Shown here: piece by piece, positions 27,191 through 35,958 of the stretch | How positions within the stretch are numbered: position 1 is the first letter of the stretch | Layout of the letters: every line of letters begins with the position of its first letter | The notes under the pieces: generated by a model | The model's database searches: none | What the model was told of the DNA's origin: nothing | What the model saw: only the letters and a program-made list of their open reading frames with translations | Translations under genes and position numbers: made by a program | DNA from: UBA12202 sp049595035 | Lineage (GTDB): Bacteria > Pseudomonadota > Alphaproteobacteria > Puniceispirillales > UBA1172 | Assembly: GCA_049595035.1 (NCBI GenBank) | Contig: JBMYKD010000001.1 | Location: 173,748-237,747 of the forward strand | Reading direction: 5' to 3' | Length of the DNA stretch: 64,000 bases

Positions 27191-28075
27191 ATGGCTTTAG
27201 ATAACACATATTATAGACCGACAACAATTGAAGATGCGCTCAATATGCTATCCTCATCAACAGCAGCTATTATTGCGGCTGGATGTACGGATTTGTTCCC
27301 CCTCACCTCAGCACCGCAAATGACGGGTCAGGTGCTGGATGTGACTGGGATTAGAGACATGCGCGGCATCACTGATATGGGTGATGTTAGACGCATTGGC
27401 GGGGCAACAACCTGGACGGATATTATCAGGGCAGACTTACCACCATCTTATGACATGTTGAAACTGGCGGCGCGCGAAATCGGCTCTATTCAGATACAGA
27501 ATGTGGGAACCATTGCGGGTAATTTGTGTAATGCTTCACCTGCCGCTGATAGTATTCCCTGTCTGCTAACCCTTGATGCGTCTGTCGAACTTACTTCAAC
27601 CGCGGGTAGGCGGCAGATGCTGTTATCAGAATTTCTGCTTGGCCCACGCAAAACCATGCGCCAGCCTGATGAAATTATGACAGCTATCATTATCCCGAAA
27701 TCAAGTGAATCTGGTATTTCTTCTTTCCGTAAACTGGGCACGCGCAAATATCTGATCATTTCTATCGTAATGGCGGCGGCCAGAATTGATATCACGGATG
27801 ATCAAATTACTGGGGCGGCGCTTTCCTTGGGGTCTTGCAGTCCGGTGGCGGTGCGGCTGAATAAGGTTGAACAGGCTCTGATAGGAACCAGTCTCGATGA
27901 TGTGTCACGGTTAACCGCCGCTGATCTGGTCGCGGCCACAGATGTGGAAGCGGTGATCAATCCTATTGATGATGTCCGCGGGTCGGCAGATTATCGTATT
28001 CAGGCGGCGACGACGCTTCTGCATGAAGCCATTGATAACTGTCTGACGTCACAATCAAGGCAATTGGGGAGCTAG
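27191..28075 (+). CDS. Molybdenum hydroxylase FAD-binding (medium) subunit
   Basis: FAD subunit of a xanthine dehydrogenase-family enzyme, 294 residues, close to the usual 280-300. FAD contacts appear in AIIAAGCTDLFPL and in QIQNVGTIAGNLCNASPAAD. It passes electrons from the 2Fe-2S centres of the next gene's product to an acceptor. First of five closely packed genes (gaps of 2, -4, 20 and -4 bp). Family members hydroxylate purines, nicotinate, isoquinoline, CO and others, so the substrate is open; the third gene of the operon points to a nicotinate-like ring. Confidence 0.88.
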   Translation: MALDNTYYRPTTIEDALNMLSSSTAAIIAAGCTDLFPLTSAPQMTGQVLDVTGIRDMRGITDMGDVRRIGGATTWTDIIRADLPPSYDMLKLAAREIGSIQIQNVGTIAGNLCNASPAADSIPCLLTLDASVELTSTAGRRQMLLSEFLLGPRKTMRQPDEIMTAIIIPKSSESGISSFRKLGTRKYLIISIVMAAARIDITDDQITGAALSLGSCSPVAVRLNKVEQALIGTSLDDVSRLTAADLVAATDVEAVINPIDDVRGSADYRIQAATTLLHEAIDNCLTSQSRQLGS

Positions 28076-28077
28076 GC

Positions 28078-30837
28078 ATGAGTGATCAGAATCAATTTAC
28101 CCTGACCGTAAATGGTAAGCCAGAAACCGTGACTTGTTCCGCTGGTATGCGGCTGAGCGAAGTTCTCCGTGAAAAATTGCATCTGATGGGAACAAAAATC
28201 GGATGTAATGCTGGTGACTGCGGCGCCTGTACGGTTCTGGTAGATGGCGAGCCGGTCTGTTCCTGCTTGATGACGGCGGCAAAGGCAGATGGATGTCATG
28301 TTGAAACCGTGGAAAGTCTTTCCGATGGGGATGTGCTATCGCTATTGCAGCAAGCCTTTAGCCGTCACGGGGCAGCGCAATGTGGCATTTGCACCCCCGG
28401 TATGCTAATGGCGGCGACCCCTTTAATCCGTCAAAACAAAGCCCCTAGCCGGTCTGATGTGGAAGATGCCCTTGGTGGGGTGTTATGCCGTTGCACGGGT
28501 TACGCCAAAATCATAGATGCGGTGATGGATGCCGCCAATCAGCGGCCATCAGCACCCATGCCTGAACGTAATGTTGCCGTTGGAACGAGAGTAGAACGGC
28601 TAGACGGTCGCCCAAAGCTTAATGGAGCTGAGATATTTGGCGCAGATTACTGGCCAGAAGATGCTTTATATGTCCGGGTGCTTCGGTCACCTTATCATTC
28701 TGCCCTCTTTTCTATCGGTGATATTGATAGCTGGATAGCAAAGCACGATCTGGTCAGTCATGTCTTTCTGGCAAGCGATATTGACGGTGATAACCGGTTT
28801 GGCGTTATCCCGCCCATGGCTGATCAACCGGCACTGGCCAGTGATGAGGCACGATTTAAAGGCGAAGCGGTCGCATTAATTGCTGGTCATTCCCAGGATT
28901 TGGCATCACAGGATATGTCCGATTTTCCTATCACATGGACAGAACAGCAACCGCTGATGGATGTGGGAGATGCCATAAAGGAAGAGGCAAGGCAAATCCA
29001 TCCTCACCGTGATCAGAATCTCCTGATTACTGGTATCGTCAAACATGGTGATATTGATAAAGGTTTTGCCGATGCCCAGCACATGGCCGAGATGTCCTTT
29101 TCGACCAGTTATGTTGAACATGCCTATATAGAACCGGAAGCTGGTGCCGCTTGGATGGATGGTGATACAGTTGTGATTCAGGCCTGCACACAGGCGCCTA
29201 TTATGGATCGAGACGAAACGGCCAAAGTGCTAGGGCTGGCTGAAGAAAAAGTGAGAATTATTCCTTCTGCAACTGGTGGCGGCTTTGGATCAAAACTGGA
29301 TTTGTCTGTTCAGCCACTACTTGGGCTGGTTACTCTTAAAACGGGTCAGCCATGCCGCATGGTTTATTCACGCCATGAATCCATGATGTCGACGACGAAA
29401 CGTCATCCGGGTGAAATGCACGCGCGGATTGCGGCTGATGCTGATGGCCGTATCACAGCGATGGAGTTTACTGGGGATTTTAATACTGGTGCCTATGCAA
29501 GCTGGGGGCCAACGGTAGCAAGCCGCGTGCCTATTCATGCTTCAGGTCCCTATAAAACCCCGCATTATCTGGCCAAGGGCAGAGCTATTCATACAAATGG
29601 CCCGCCATCAGGGGCGTTTCGTGGTTTTGGTGTGCCGCAATCAACTATCATTCAGGAAGCGCTCTATGATGAACTGGCACAAAAATGTGATATGGACAGG
29701 CTGGCTTTCCGGCGCCTGAATGCGTTGAAAAATGGCGATAAAACCGTTTGTAATCAAATGTTATCAGCGCCTGGCATAGATGAATGTCTGGCGGCGTTAG
29801 AACCATTCTGGCAAAAGCATAAGCAACAGATTGCCGATTTTAATGCTGGTAACAGTAGAAAAAAACGGGGCATTGGTGTTTCATCATGCTGGTATGGTTG
29901 TGGTAATACTGCGCTTCCTAATCCATCAACAATTCGGCTAGGGGTAACATCCGAAGGGAAGGTTGTTCTGCATCAGGGCGCGGCAGATATTGGACAGGGA
30001 TCAAACACCGTCATTGCCCAGATATGCGCTGATGGACTTGGCATTCCACTGGCTAGGATATCGCTTGTTGGTGGTGATACAGCCATGACACCGGATTGTG
30101 GCAAGACGTCGGCTTCACGCCAGACTTTTATCACGGGAAAAGCAGCTTTGCTAGCGGGACAGGCATTGCGCGGGCAGATTTTGCGGTTAAGTAATCTGGG
30201 CGATGATGCCGTGATTGAAATTAAACACGGATTGATCAGGGTAAGTCACGGTGATAAGCGGCATGATATTGCTCTTCATGCGATGCCTGAAAATGCGCAT
30301 GGTTATGTTCTGATGGCAGAAGAAACCTATAATCCGCCAACCGAGGAACTGGATGAATACGGACAGGGTAAGCCCTATGCGGTTTATGGATTTGGCGCAC
30401 ATGCGGCGGTAGTCGAGGTGGATATGCATTTAGGCACGGTTAAGGTGCTTCATCTTTCAGCGGCGCATGATCTGGGTCGGGTGGTTAACCCATTGCTGGC
30501 AGAAGGCCAGATTGACGGCGGCATAGCACAAGGCCTGGGCATGGCATTGATGGAAGAATATATTCCCGGCCGGACTGAAAATCTGCATGATTATCTGATC
30601 CCTTCCATTGGTGATATGCCTGAAATCGAATATCATCTGATAGAAGTCCCCGACCCTGAAGGCCCTTTGGGGGTAAAAGGATTAGGGGAACATGTGTTAA
30701 TCCCTACCGCACCTGCAATTCTTAATGCGATTACTGATGCCACCGGTGGGGCACGGCTATATCAGACACCTGCCGTGCCGCATCGTGTATTAGCGGCCAT
30801 CATGGCTAATCATGCCATGGGTGAGGCAGCAGAATGA
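28078..30837 (+). CDS. Molybdenum hydroxylase, fused 2Fe-2S and molybdopterin subunits
   Basis: 919 residues combining two normally separate subunits. Residues 1-160: plant-type 2Fe-2S site Cys43, Cys48, Cys51, Cys63 and the second cluster Cys102, Cys105, Cys137, Cys139 (QCGICTPGM, GVLCRCTGY). From about 165 on: molybdopterin-binding large subunit starting VGTRVERLDGRPKLNGAEIFGADY, with GGGFGSKLD, SGAFRGFGVPQS, and the catalytic Glu871 in GVKGLGEH. So the enzyme is likely an alpha-beta complex with the FAD protein. It hydroxylates a carbon next to a ring nitrogen using water. Overlaps the next gene by 4 bp. XdhC and a MocA-like protein elsewhere in the window could mature its cofactor. Confidence 0.9.
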   Translation: MSDQNQFTLTVNGKPETVTCSAGMRLSEVLREKLHLMGTKIGCNAGDCGACTVLVDGEPVCSCLMTAAKADGCHVETVESLSDGDVLSLLQQAFSRHGAAQCGICTPGMLMAATPLIRQNKAPSRSDVEDALGGVLCRCTGYAKIIDAVMDAANQRPSAPMPERNVAVGTRVERLDGRPKLNGAEIFGADYWPEDALYVRVLRSPYHSALFSIGDIDSWIAKHDLVSHVFLASDIDGDNRFGVIPPMADQPALASDEARFKGEAVALIAGHSQDLASQDMSDFPITWTEQQPLMDVGDAIKEEARQIHPHRDQNLLITGIVKHGDIDKGFADAQHMAEMSFSTSYVEHAYIEPEAGAAWMDGDTVVIQACTQAPIMDRDETAKVLGLAEEKVRIIPSATGGGFGSKLDLSVQPLLGLVTLKTGQPCRMVYSRHESMMSTTKRHPGEMHARIAADADGRITAMEFTGDFNTGAYASWGPTVASRVPIHASGPYKTPHYLAKGRAIHTNGPPSGAFRGFGVPQSTIIQEALYDELAQKCDMDRLAFRRLNALKNGDKTVCNQMLSAPGIDECLAALEPFWQKHKQQIADFNAGNSRKKRGIGVSSCWYGCGNTALPNPSTIRLGVTSEGKVVLHQGAADIGQGSNTVIAQICADGLGIPLARISLVGGDTAMTPDCGKTSASRQTFITGKAALLAGQALRGQILRLSNLGDDAVIEIKHGLIRVSHGDKRHDIALHAMPENAHGYVLMAEETYNPPTEELDEYGQGKPYAVYGFGAHAAVVEVDMHLGTVKVLHLSAAHDLGRVVNPLLAEGQIDGGIAQGLGMALMEEYIPGRTENLHDYLIPSIGDMPEIEYHLIEVPDPEGPLGVKGLGEHVLIPTAPAILNAITDATGGARLYQTPAVPHRVLAAIMANHAMGEAAE

Positions 30838-32285
30838 GCAAAACAGTAGAAAAAATCAGATGCGATGCCTGTCCGGTCATGTGCTATATCGCTGACGGCA
30901 ATTCTGGCGCATGTGATCGTTATGCGAATAAGGACGGCCAGATTATCCGGCTTGATCCATTAACAATTCTTGACCGGCGGATCCAAGCAGGCGATCAGGT
31001 GAAACCATTTCTGGGGGCAGAATGGGATGGTAGCCTTAATCAGGAAAATGAAGTATTTGTCACCGCCATAGGTGCTGGTACGACATATCCGGATTATAAA
31101 CCTGCCCCGTTTATTGTTGGCCAGCATCATGATGATGCCGATGTTGTCACCGTTGTCACGGAAGCCATTTTTTCATATTGCGGGGTAAAGGTCAAAATTG
31201 ATACTGACCGTCATCTTGGTAAAGAAGGGGCTATTGTTCGTGCCAATGGCGAAGCAGTAGGGTTAGTGATTACCAGTGAATACGGCTCACAGATGCTGTC
31301 ACTGGGCGGAGTAGATCATCTGACTGGCGGCAGTAAGGCCGAAGGGCGGGTGACTTGTGACGCGCTGATGAAGCTATGTAATAAAGAGCCCGTTGAATTA
31401 ACTATTGATAATGGGTCAACCGTGATTGTTGAAGCAGGTAAAGCCCCTGTTGTTGATGGTAAAACCGAACACCGGATGCGGGTTGGGTGCGGGTCGGCCA
31501 CGATTGGCATGTTTGCCTCGCAATGGGTAGGACTTGTTGATGAAGTGGTGGTGGTTGATGATCATATCACCGGTGTTGTATCAGAACATCAGGCTGGTAA
31601 GGTATTGGACTGGCCAGATACAGGGATCACCATAAATGGTCGCCGTTCGACCCCCGGACGCTATTTTCAGGTAGCAAATCCCGGACTGGGTTGGGGCGGA
31701 ACAGACCTAGAAGACCCGCTCAAGATTCTTGGCACATGGCGTGAGGCAAAAGGCGCACGTCCAGGTTTAACAGTGTTGATGGTATCAACAACTGGTGAAC
31801 ATTCCGGATATTTCATTCTTGATGATGATCTGGTGCCACAACCACATCCCATGCCGGCCGCCTTACAGGATAGTGTCAATCTGATTGCCGAAAATTGCGA
31901 ACCGGCGCTTTGCACGGTCATGTTTATGGGTGGTGCTGGTGGCTCATTAAGGGCTGGGGTTACCAAAAATCCTATCCGTCTTACGGAATCGGTTCAGTCG
32001 AGGCATACAAAGGTCACCTGTGGCGGGGCAGAAAGCTTTGTCTGGCCGGGTGGCGGTATCACGATTATGGTCGATGTGGCAAAGATGCCTGATCAGGCCT
32101 TTGGTTATGTGCCTACACCGGCCATTGTTGCCCCGTTAGAGTTTACCATCACCAAAGAAGATTATATTGCGCTTGGCGGGCATGAGGATCATATCCGTTC
32201 CGTGCCTGATATTATGAAAACAGGTGGTGAGTATGCAAAAGACAATCAGTTGCTATCAACCCGATCTTCTGGTCAGGATGATTAA
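30834..32285 (+). CDS. 6-hydroxynicotinate reductase-like iron-sulfur protein
   Basis: 483 residues. The N-terminus has a compact cysteine cluster, Cys10, Cys13, Cys17 and Cys27 (CDACPVMCYIADGNSGACDRYAN), followed by further cysteines, consistent with Fe-S centres. I recognise the N-terminus as that of proteins annotated 6-hydroxynicotinate reductase. The Eubacterium barkeri enzyme reduces 6-hydroxynicotinate to 1,4,5,6-tetrahydro-6-oxonicotinate with ferredoxin and carries a covalently bound flavin plus 2Fe-2S and 4Fe-4S clusters. Position directly after a molybdenum hydroxylase fits hydroxylation then ring reduction. A GSAT at Thr223 could be the flavin attachment point, a guess. It overlaps the hydroxylase gene by 4 bp. 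True substrate may be another hydroxylated N-heteroaromatic. Confidence 0.66.
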   Translation: MSKTVEKIRCDACPVMCYIADGNSGACDRYANKDGQIIRLDPLTILDRRIQAGDQVKPFLGAEWDGSLNQENEVFVTAIGAGTTYPDYKPAPFIVGQHHDDADVVTVVTEAIFSYCGVKVKIDTDRHLGKEGAIVRANGEAVGLVITSEYGSQMLSLGGVDHLTGGSKAEGRVTCDALMKLCNKEPVELTIDNGSTVIVEAGKAPVVDGKTEHRMRVGCGSATIGMFASQWVGLVDEVVVVDDHITGVVSEHQAGKVLDWPDTGITINGRRSTPGRYFQVANPGLGWGGTDLEDPLKILGTWREAKGARPGLTVLMVSTTGEHSGYFILDDDLVPQPHPMPAALQDSVNLIAENCEPALCTVMFMGGAGGSLRAGVTKNPIRLTESVQSRHTKVTCGGAESFVWPGGGITIMVDVAKMPDQAFGYVPTPAIVAPLEFTITKEDYIALGGHEDHIRSVPDIMKTGGEYAKDNQLLSTRSSGQDD

Positions 32286-32305
32286 CAACTAATCCGTGAG
32301 TCGCC

Positions 32306-33196
32306 ATGTCCGCATCATCTATCCAAGCCGCATGGTTGCCACCCGATAACAGGCTTCATCTATCCCACGGGCCTATTGACCTGATCATCAAGGCTGAGGG
32401 CAGAGCCGCCCAACATGCCTATCGGAAAGCCATCCATGCGACGCAATATTTGCTGGAAAGGCTAGTGGTGGAGTTGCCATCCTTACGTCAGAAAACCAAG
32501 GCCGCTGATCAATTCCAGCACCCGATTGCCCGTCGTATGGCGGCGGCAACCGGCGGCTATGGCAATCGGTTTATCACGCCTATGGCGGCGGTGGCGGGGG
32601 CAGTCGCTGATCATGTATTGGCAGCTATGACGGCTGAATCCGGTTTGACTAAAGCCAGTGTCAATAATGGTGGTGATATAGCATTCTGGTTAGCTGATGG
32701 ATATGATATGACGGCGGTAATGGCCAATTTGGATACCGCACGTTGTACGATCACCCACGATAGCCATTGTCGCGGCATAGCAACATCCGGATATGGTGGG
32801 CGTAGTTTTTCACTGGGAATTGCCGATGCTGTTGTCGTCCTTGCCGATAACGCGGCAAATGCAGACGCGGCGGCAACAATGATTGCGAATGCGGTTACAC
32901 TGCCCTCTGATTTACCTTCTGATCATCCGGATAGTCAGGCGGTCACGCGGATGGCCGCTAATGCCATATTTCCAGAAAGTGATCTGGGTGATCAGCTTGT
33001 TGTCAGGTCTGTTGGGGCTTTATCTGCGACAGCAATAGACTACGCCTTAGATGCTGGTGAAGATGAAGCAAAGGCCATTATGGCGGTGAAGCCCATAGCA
33101 GGTGCATTAATCAGGGTCAAAGATCATATTCGGGTGGTTGGTCTGGATCATTACATGAACACACCCCGTATACAACAAATGGAGATCACAACATGA
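32306..33196 (+). CDS. UPF0280 family protein (ApbE-like fold)
   Basis: 296 residues. UPF0280 hallmark TPMAAVAGAVAD at 91-102, followed by NNGGD at 120-124 and GIADAVVVLADNAANADAAAT at 171-191. The last two resemble the GGD and AD-AT metal/flavin sites of ApbE, the FAD:protein FMN transferase. No activity is established for UPF0280 that I know of. Because the known 6-hydroxynicotinate reductase has covalent flavin and this gene follows its homologue by 20 bp, I infer it may attach flavin to that protein. It overlaps the next gene by 4 bp. Confidence 0.8.
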   Translation: MSASSIQAAWLPPDNRLHLSHGPIDLIIKAEGRAAQHAYRKAIHATQYLLERLVVELPSLRQKTKAADQFQHPIARRMAAATGGYGNRFITPMAAVAGAVADHVLAAMTAESGLTKASVNNGGDIAFWLADGYDMTAVMANLDTARCTITHDSHCRGIATSGYGGRSFSLGIADAVVVLADNAANADAAATMIANAVTLPSDLPSDHPDSQAVTRMAANAIFPESDLGDQLVVRSVGALSATAIDYALDAGEDEAKAIMAVKPIAGALIRVKDHIRVVGLDHYMNTPRIQQMEITT

Positions 33197-33774
33197 CAGA
33201 CTTCCCTATCCGGAAAACACAGCTCTTTCTTGAAACGATTTTTCACGAAGGCGGCCCTATCCCGGAAACGCCGCGTATGCGTGCGGCTATGGTTGCGGTG
33301 GTTAGTAATCCGTTTGCTAGCGGCTATCATGATGATTTACAATCGGCCATGGATGATCTTAAACCGCTTGGATTGATGATGACAGATGAGCTGATTGACG
33401 CTCTTGGCGGGATAGAGGGTATTGATGGCTATGGTAAGGCAGGGCTAGCCGGTGAAGACGGGGAGCTGGAACATACCGCGTTATGGCATGTTCCGGGTGG
33501 ATATGCGATGCGGGAAAGACTGGGCGAAGCCAAAGCGATTGTACCATCATCCATGAAGGTGGGAGGAACAGGATGTGCTATTGATATTCCTCTTGGGCAC
33601 ATTAATGCGGCCTATGTCAGAAGCCATTTTGATGCCATGGAAGTCCGGCTGGCAGATGCGCCCCGCCGTGGTGAGATCATGTTCTGTCTGGCCATGACCA
33701 AAGGCCCGCGTATCCATCACCGTATGGGTGGACTGGGCGTAGAGGATATCAAAGGCGAGGATGGGCTTCGCTAG
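33193..33774 (+). CDS. DUF1185 (amino acid synthesis) family protein, copy 1
   Basis: 193 residues, function unknown despite the family name. Conserved phrases shared with the second copy at 38842: GKAxxAGxxGELEHxA, an INIPL/IDIPLGH segment, a HxxAMEVRxxDAP-type strand and a final HHRxG. The repeated His and Glu residues could bind metal or a small ligand. Last gene of the molybdenum hydroxylase operon, with a 4-bp overlap to UPF0280. Two divergent copies in one catabolic region suggest the family acts on ring-opening products. Confidence 0.78.
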   Translation: MTDFPIRKTQLFLETIFHEGGPIPETPRMRAAMVAVVSNPFASGYHDDLQSAMDDLKPLGLMMTDELIDALGGIEGIDGYGKAGLAGEDGELEHTALWHVPGGYAMRERLGEAKAIVPSSMKVGGTGCAIDIPLGHINAAYVRSHFDAMEVRLADAPRRGEIMFCLAMTKGPRIHHRMGGLGVEDIKGEDGLR

Positions 33775-33833
33775 ACTAGCCGGACAATTTAAAATGACCA
33801 GAAAAGACAAAGATTGGTCTTGATACCGCAGAT

Positions 33834-34616
33834 TTAATCAACGAATGCCCGTTCAACCACATACTGGCCGGGCATACTGTTTGATCCTTCGGTAAAATCG
33901 GCGCGATCAAGGATAGCCTTGACATCTTTCAGCATGTCCATGGAACCACAGATCATGACCCGGTCATGTTCAGGATCAAGCGGCGGTACCCCTAGATGCG
34001 TGAATAGCTTGCCGTTTTCGATTAAATTGGTAATGCGTCCCATAAATGGTGTGTCTTCACGGGTTGTTGTTGTCACCAAGGTCAGCCGGTTAGCCAGTTC
34101 ACCCACGAGCGGATCAGCCTTGGTGGCATCAACCGTGTTGATAGAATAGGTCAGTTCGGCGGCTTCACGGCAGGTATGCGTAACGATAAGTGTTTCAAAC
34201 TTTTCATAAGCCTCAGGGTCACGGATAAGAGAGGCAAAAGGCGCAAAGCCGGTACCGGTTGAAATCATCCATAACCGTTTGCCGGGCAGAAGCGCATCAA
34301 GCACCAGAGTGCCAGTCGGTTTTTTCCGAAACCAGACACTATCCCCCGGCTTGATCTTTTGCAGATGTTCGGTTAGTGGCCCGCCGGGTACCTTAATTGA
34401 ATAAAACTCAATCGTTTCATCCCATGATGGGCTGGCAATGGAATAGGCACGCCATACCGGCTTTTCCCCCGGCATGCCGATCATGACAAACTCACCGGAA
34501 CGGAACCGAAAGCTTGCCGGTCGGGTTAATCGAAACCGGAATAACCGGTCTGTAAAATGTTCGACTTCGGTAACGGTTTCTGAAAAGGCAGAATCAGGAC
34601 AGGTGAAGCTCATCAT
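33834..34616 (-). CDS. fpr: Ferredoxin--NADP+ reductase
   Basis: FAD enzyme exchanging electrons between NADPH and ferredoxin or flavodoxin, 260 residues. FAD site RAYSIASPSW, NADP site STGTGFAPFASLIRDPE and MICGSMDM, and the C-terminus QYVVERAFVD typical of bacterial Fpr. It is transcribed toward the molybdenum hydroxylase operon. A 30-bp near-perfect palindrome that contains the shared operator core lies 80 bp before its start, so it probably belongs to the MarR regulon and could feed ferredoxin to the reductase-like protein at 30834. Confidence 0.93.
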   Translation of the reverse strand: MMSFTCPDSAFSETVTEVEHFTDRLFRFRLTRPASFRFRSGEFVMIGMPGEKPVWRAYSIASPSWDETIEFYSIKVPGGPLTEHLQKIKPGDSVWFRKKPTGTLVLDALLPGKRLWMISTGTGFAPFASLIRDPEAYEKFETLIVTHTCREAAELTYSINTVDATKADPLVGELANRLTLVTTTTREDTPFMGRITNLIENGKLFTHLGVPPLDPEHDRVMICGSMDMLKDVKAILDRADFTEGSNSMPGQYVVERAFVD

Positions 34617-34695
34617 ATTCTCACTGTTTTCGGGTTGTTCATCTGTTCAACTAAAAGGTTTGGACCATCATAAGGGGATGGCAGATATTAAACGC

Positions 34696-34725
34696 TATAA
34701 TTTGTTTGTATACGAACAAATTATA
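34696..34725. promoter_or_regulatory. 30-bp near-perfect palindrome upstream of fpr (operator site 4)
   Basis: Two 15-base arms, TATAATTTGTTTGTA and TACGAACAAATTATA, are reverse complements with one mismatch. The centre GTTTGTATACGAAC (34704-34717) fits RTTTGTAYRCNAAY. It is the most symmetric of the four sites. The 253-bp gap 34617-34869 around it contains no gene that I can see. Confidence 0.72.
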
Positions 34726-34869
34726 AAGCTCAAGTCATTATTTTCTCACATCTTCTTATCATGTTGAACATTAGCTTGATGAAAATCAGGAAACCATCTT
34801 TCACCGCTAACGTCATGTCATTTGTAAATTGCATCAGTCGATTTGTCCATGATAATGGCAGATAGGGGA

Positions 34870-35829
34870 TTAATGATCCCGACGAGTTGCAATCAGCTCT
34901 GCCATAATGGAAACCGCAATTTCCGCTGGTGTTCTGGCCTTGATATCTAATCCGGCCGGGGCATGAATTCGTGCTATTTGTTCATCATCATAGCCATTTT
35001 GCCGTAATCGTTCACAGCGTTTTCTATGTGTGCGGTGACTGCCTAGACTGGCAATATAGAAAACCGGACTTTGCAGGGCGATCTGTAGGGCGGCATCATC
35101 CAGTTTTGGATCATGGGTTAGCGTAACAACAGCGGAATTCTTATCAAGCGTGGCGGCTATCAGGGTTTCGTCTGGCCATTCTTTGATAAGTGCCGGTTCT
35201 GGAAAACGGGCTTCATTGATAAAATATGTGCGTGGGTCAATCACAGTAACATCAAATCCCGCTGCTATGGCCATTGGTGCCAGATGCTGGCTGATATGAA
35301 CAGCACCAACAATAAATAGCCTTGGCTGGGCTTCGATAACCAGATGAAAACAACTGCCATTATCGCTAAGTGTGTTGGCTGGCTGATCAGGATTGGCGAT
35401 AGTCATCATAGGCTGGCTGATATGGCAATCCATGGCTATGACGTTGCGCTCGGAACATTGTGACGTGATATATGTAAATAGATGAGCCGCGTTATCAGCC
35501 ATGGCAGAGGCGGCGCATATCCACACCGAAATAGACCCGCCACAAGACAACCCGACTGCCCATGCTTCTTCATCTACAACATGGAAATCAAGTTGTTTGG
35601 CTGTGGCGTCTGCCATGACGTGATGAGCCGCTTCTATCACCGTGCTTTCTACACAGCCGCCAGAAACCGACCCTTCCATCTCATTATCATCGCGAATAAT
35701 CATAATGCTTCCTCTGGGTCTGGGCGATGATCCCCATGTCTGAATAACGACAGCAATGGCCAGATCATGACCTGACTGATACCACTCAGCTGCCAGATTT
35801 AGAATTAGGTCATCCGATAATGCCCGCAT
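34870..35829 (-). CDS. xdhC: XdhC/CoxI family molybdenum hydroxylase maturation protein
   Basis: 319 residues. N-terminal XdhC_CoxI domain with WGSSPRPRGSIMII and SVSGGCVESTVIEAAHHVM, then a Rossmann-like domain (LFIVGAVHISQHLAPMAIAAGFDVTVIDPR). XdhC binds molybdenum cofactor, protects its sulfurated form and inserts it into xanthine dehydrogenase-family enzymes. It sits 1.1 kb past the hydroxylase operon, with fpr between, and very likely serves that enzyme. Confidence 0.88.
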   Translation of the reverse strand: MRALSDDLILNLAAEWYQSGHDLAIAVVIQTWGSSPRPRGSIMIIRDDNEMEGSVSGGCVESTVIEAAHHVMADATAKQLDFHVVDEEAWAVGLSCGGSISVWICAASAMADNAAHLFTYITSQCSERNVIAMDCHISQPMMTIANPDQPANTLSDNGSCFHLVIEAQPRLFIVGAVHISQHLAPMAIAAGFDVTVIDPRTYFINEARFPEPALIKEWPDETLIAATLDKNSAVVTLTHDPKLDDAALQIALQSPVFYIASLGSHRTHRKRCERLRQNGYDDEQIARIHAPAGLDIKARTPAEIAVSIMAELIATRRDH

Positions 35830-35958
35830 TGGTGTCTCCAGATGAAATCACTTATAATGAGATAGAATATATTTTTTACTTTAGAGCATGTAATTGGTGT
35901 TAACAATAATATGAAGTTAATATAGGGTGATACTAGGATATCTGGTAAGGAGAACTCA

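Noticed and set aside
30834..32285. Barbiturase/cyanuric acid hydrolase (AtzD family), which with a molybdenum hydroxylase, amidase and matB would give the oxidative pyrimidine route
   Set aside because: The protein is longer than AtzD members, starts with a Fe-S type cysteine cluster and lacks the repeated Ser-Gly-Gly-Thr-Glu style motifs of that family.
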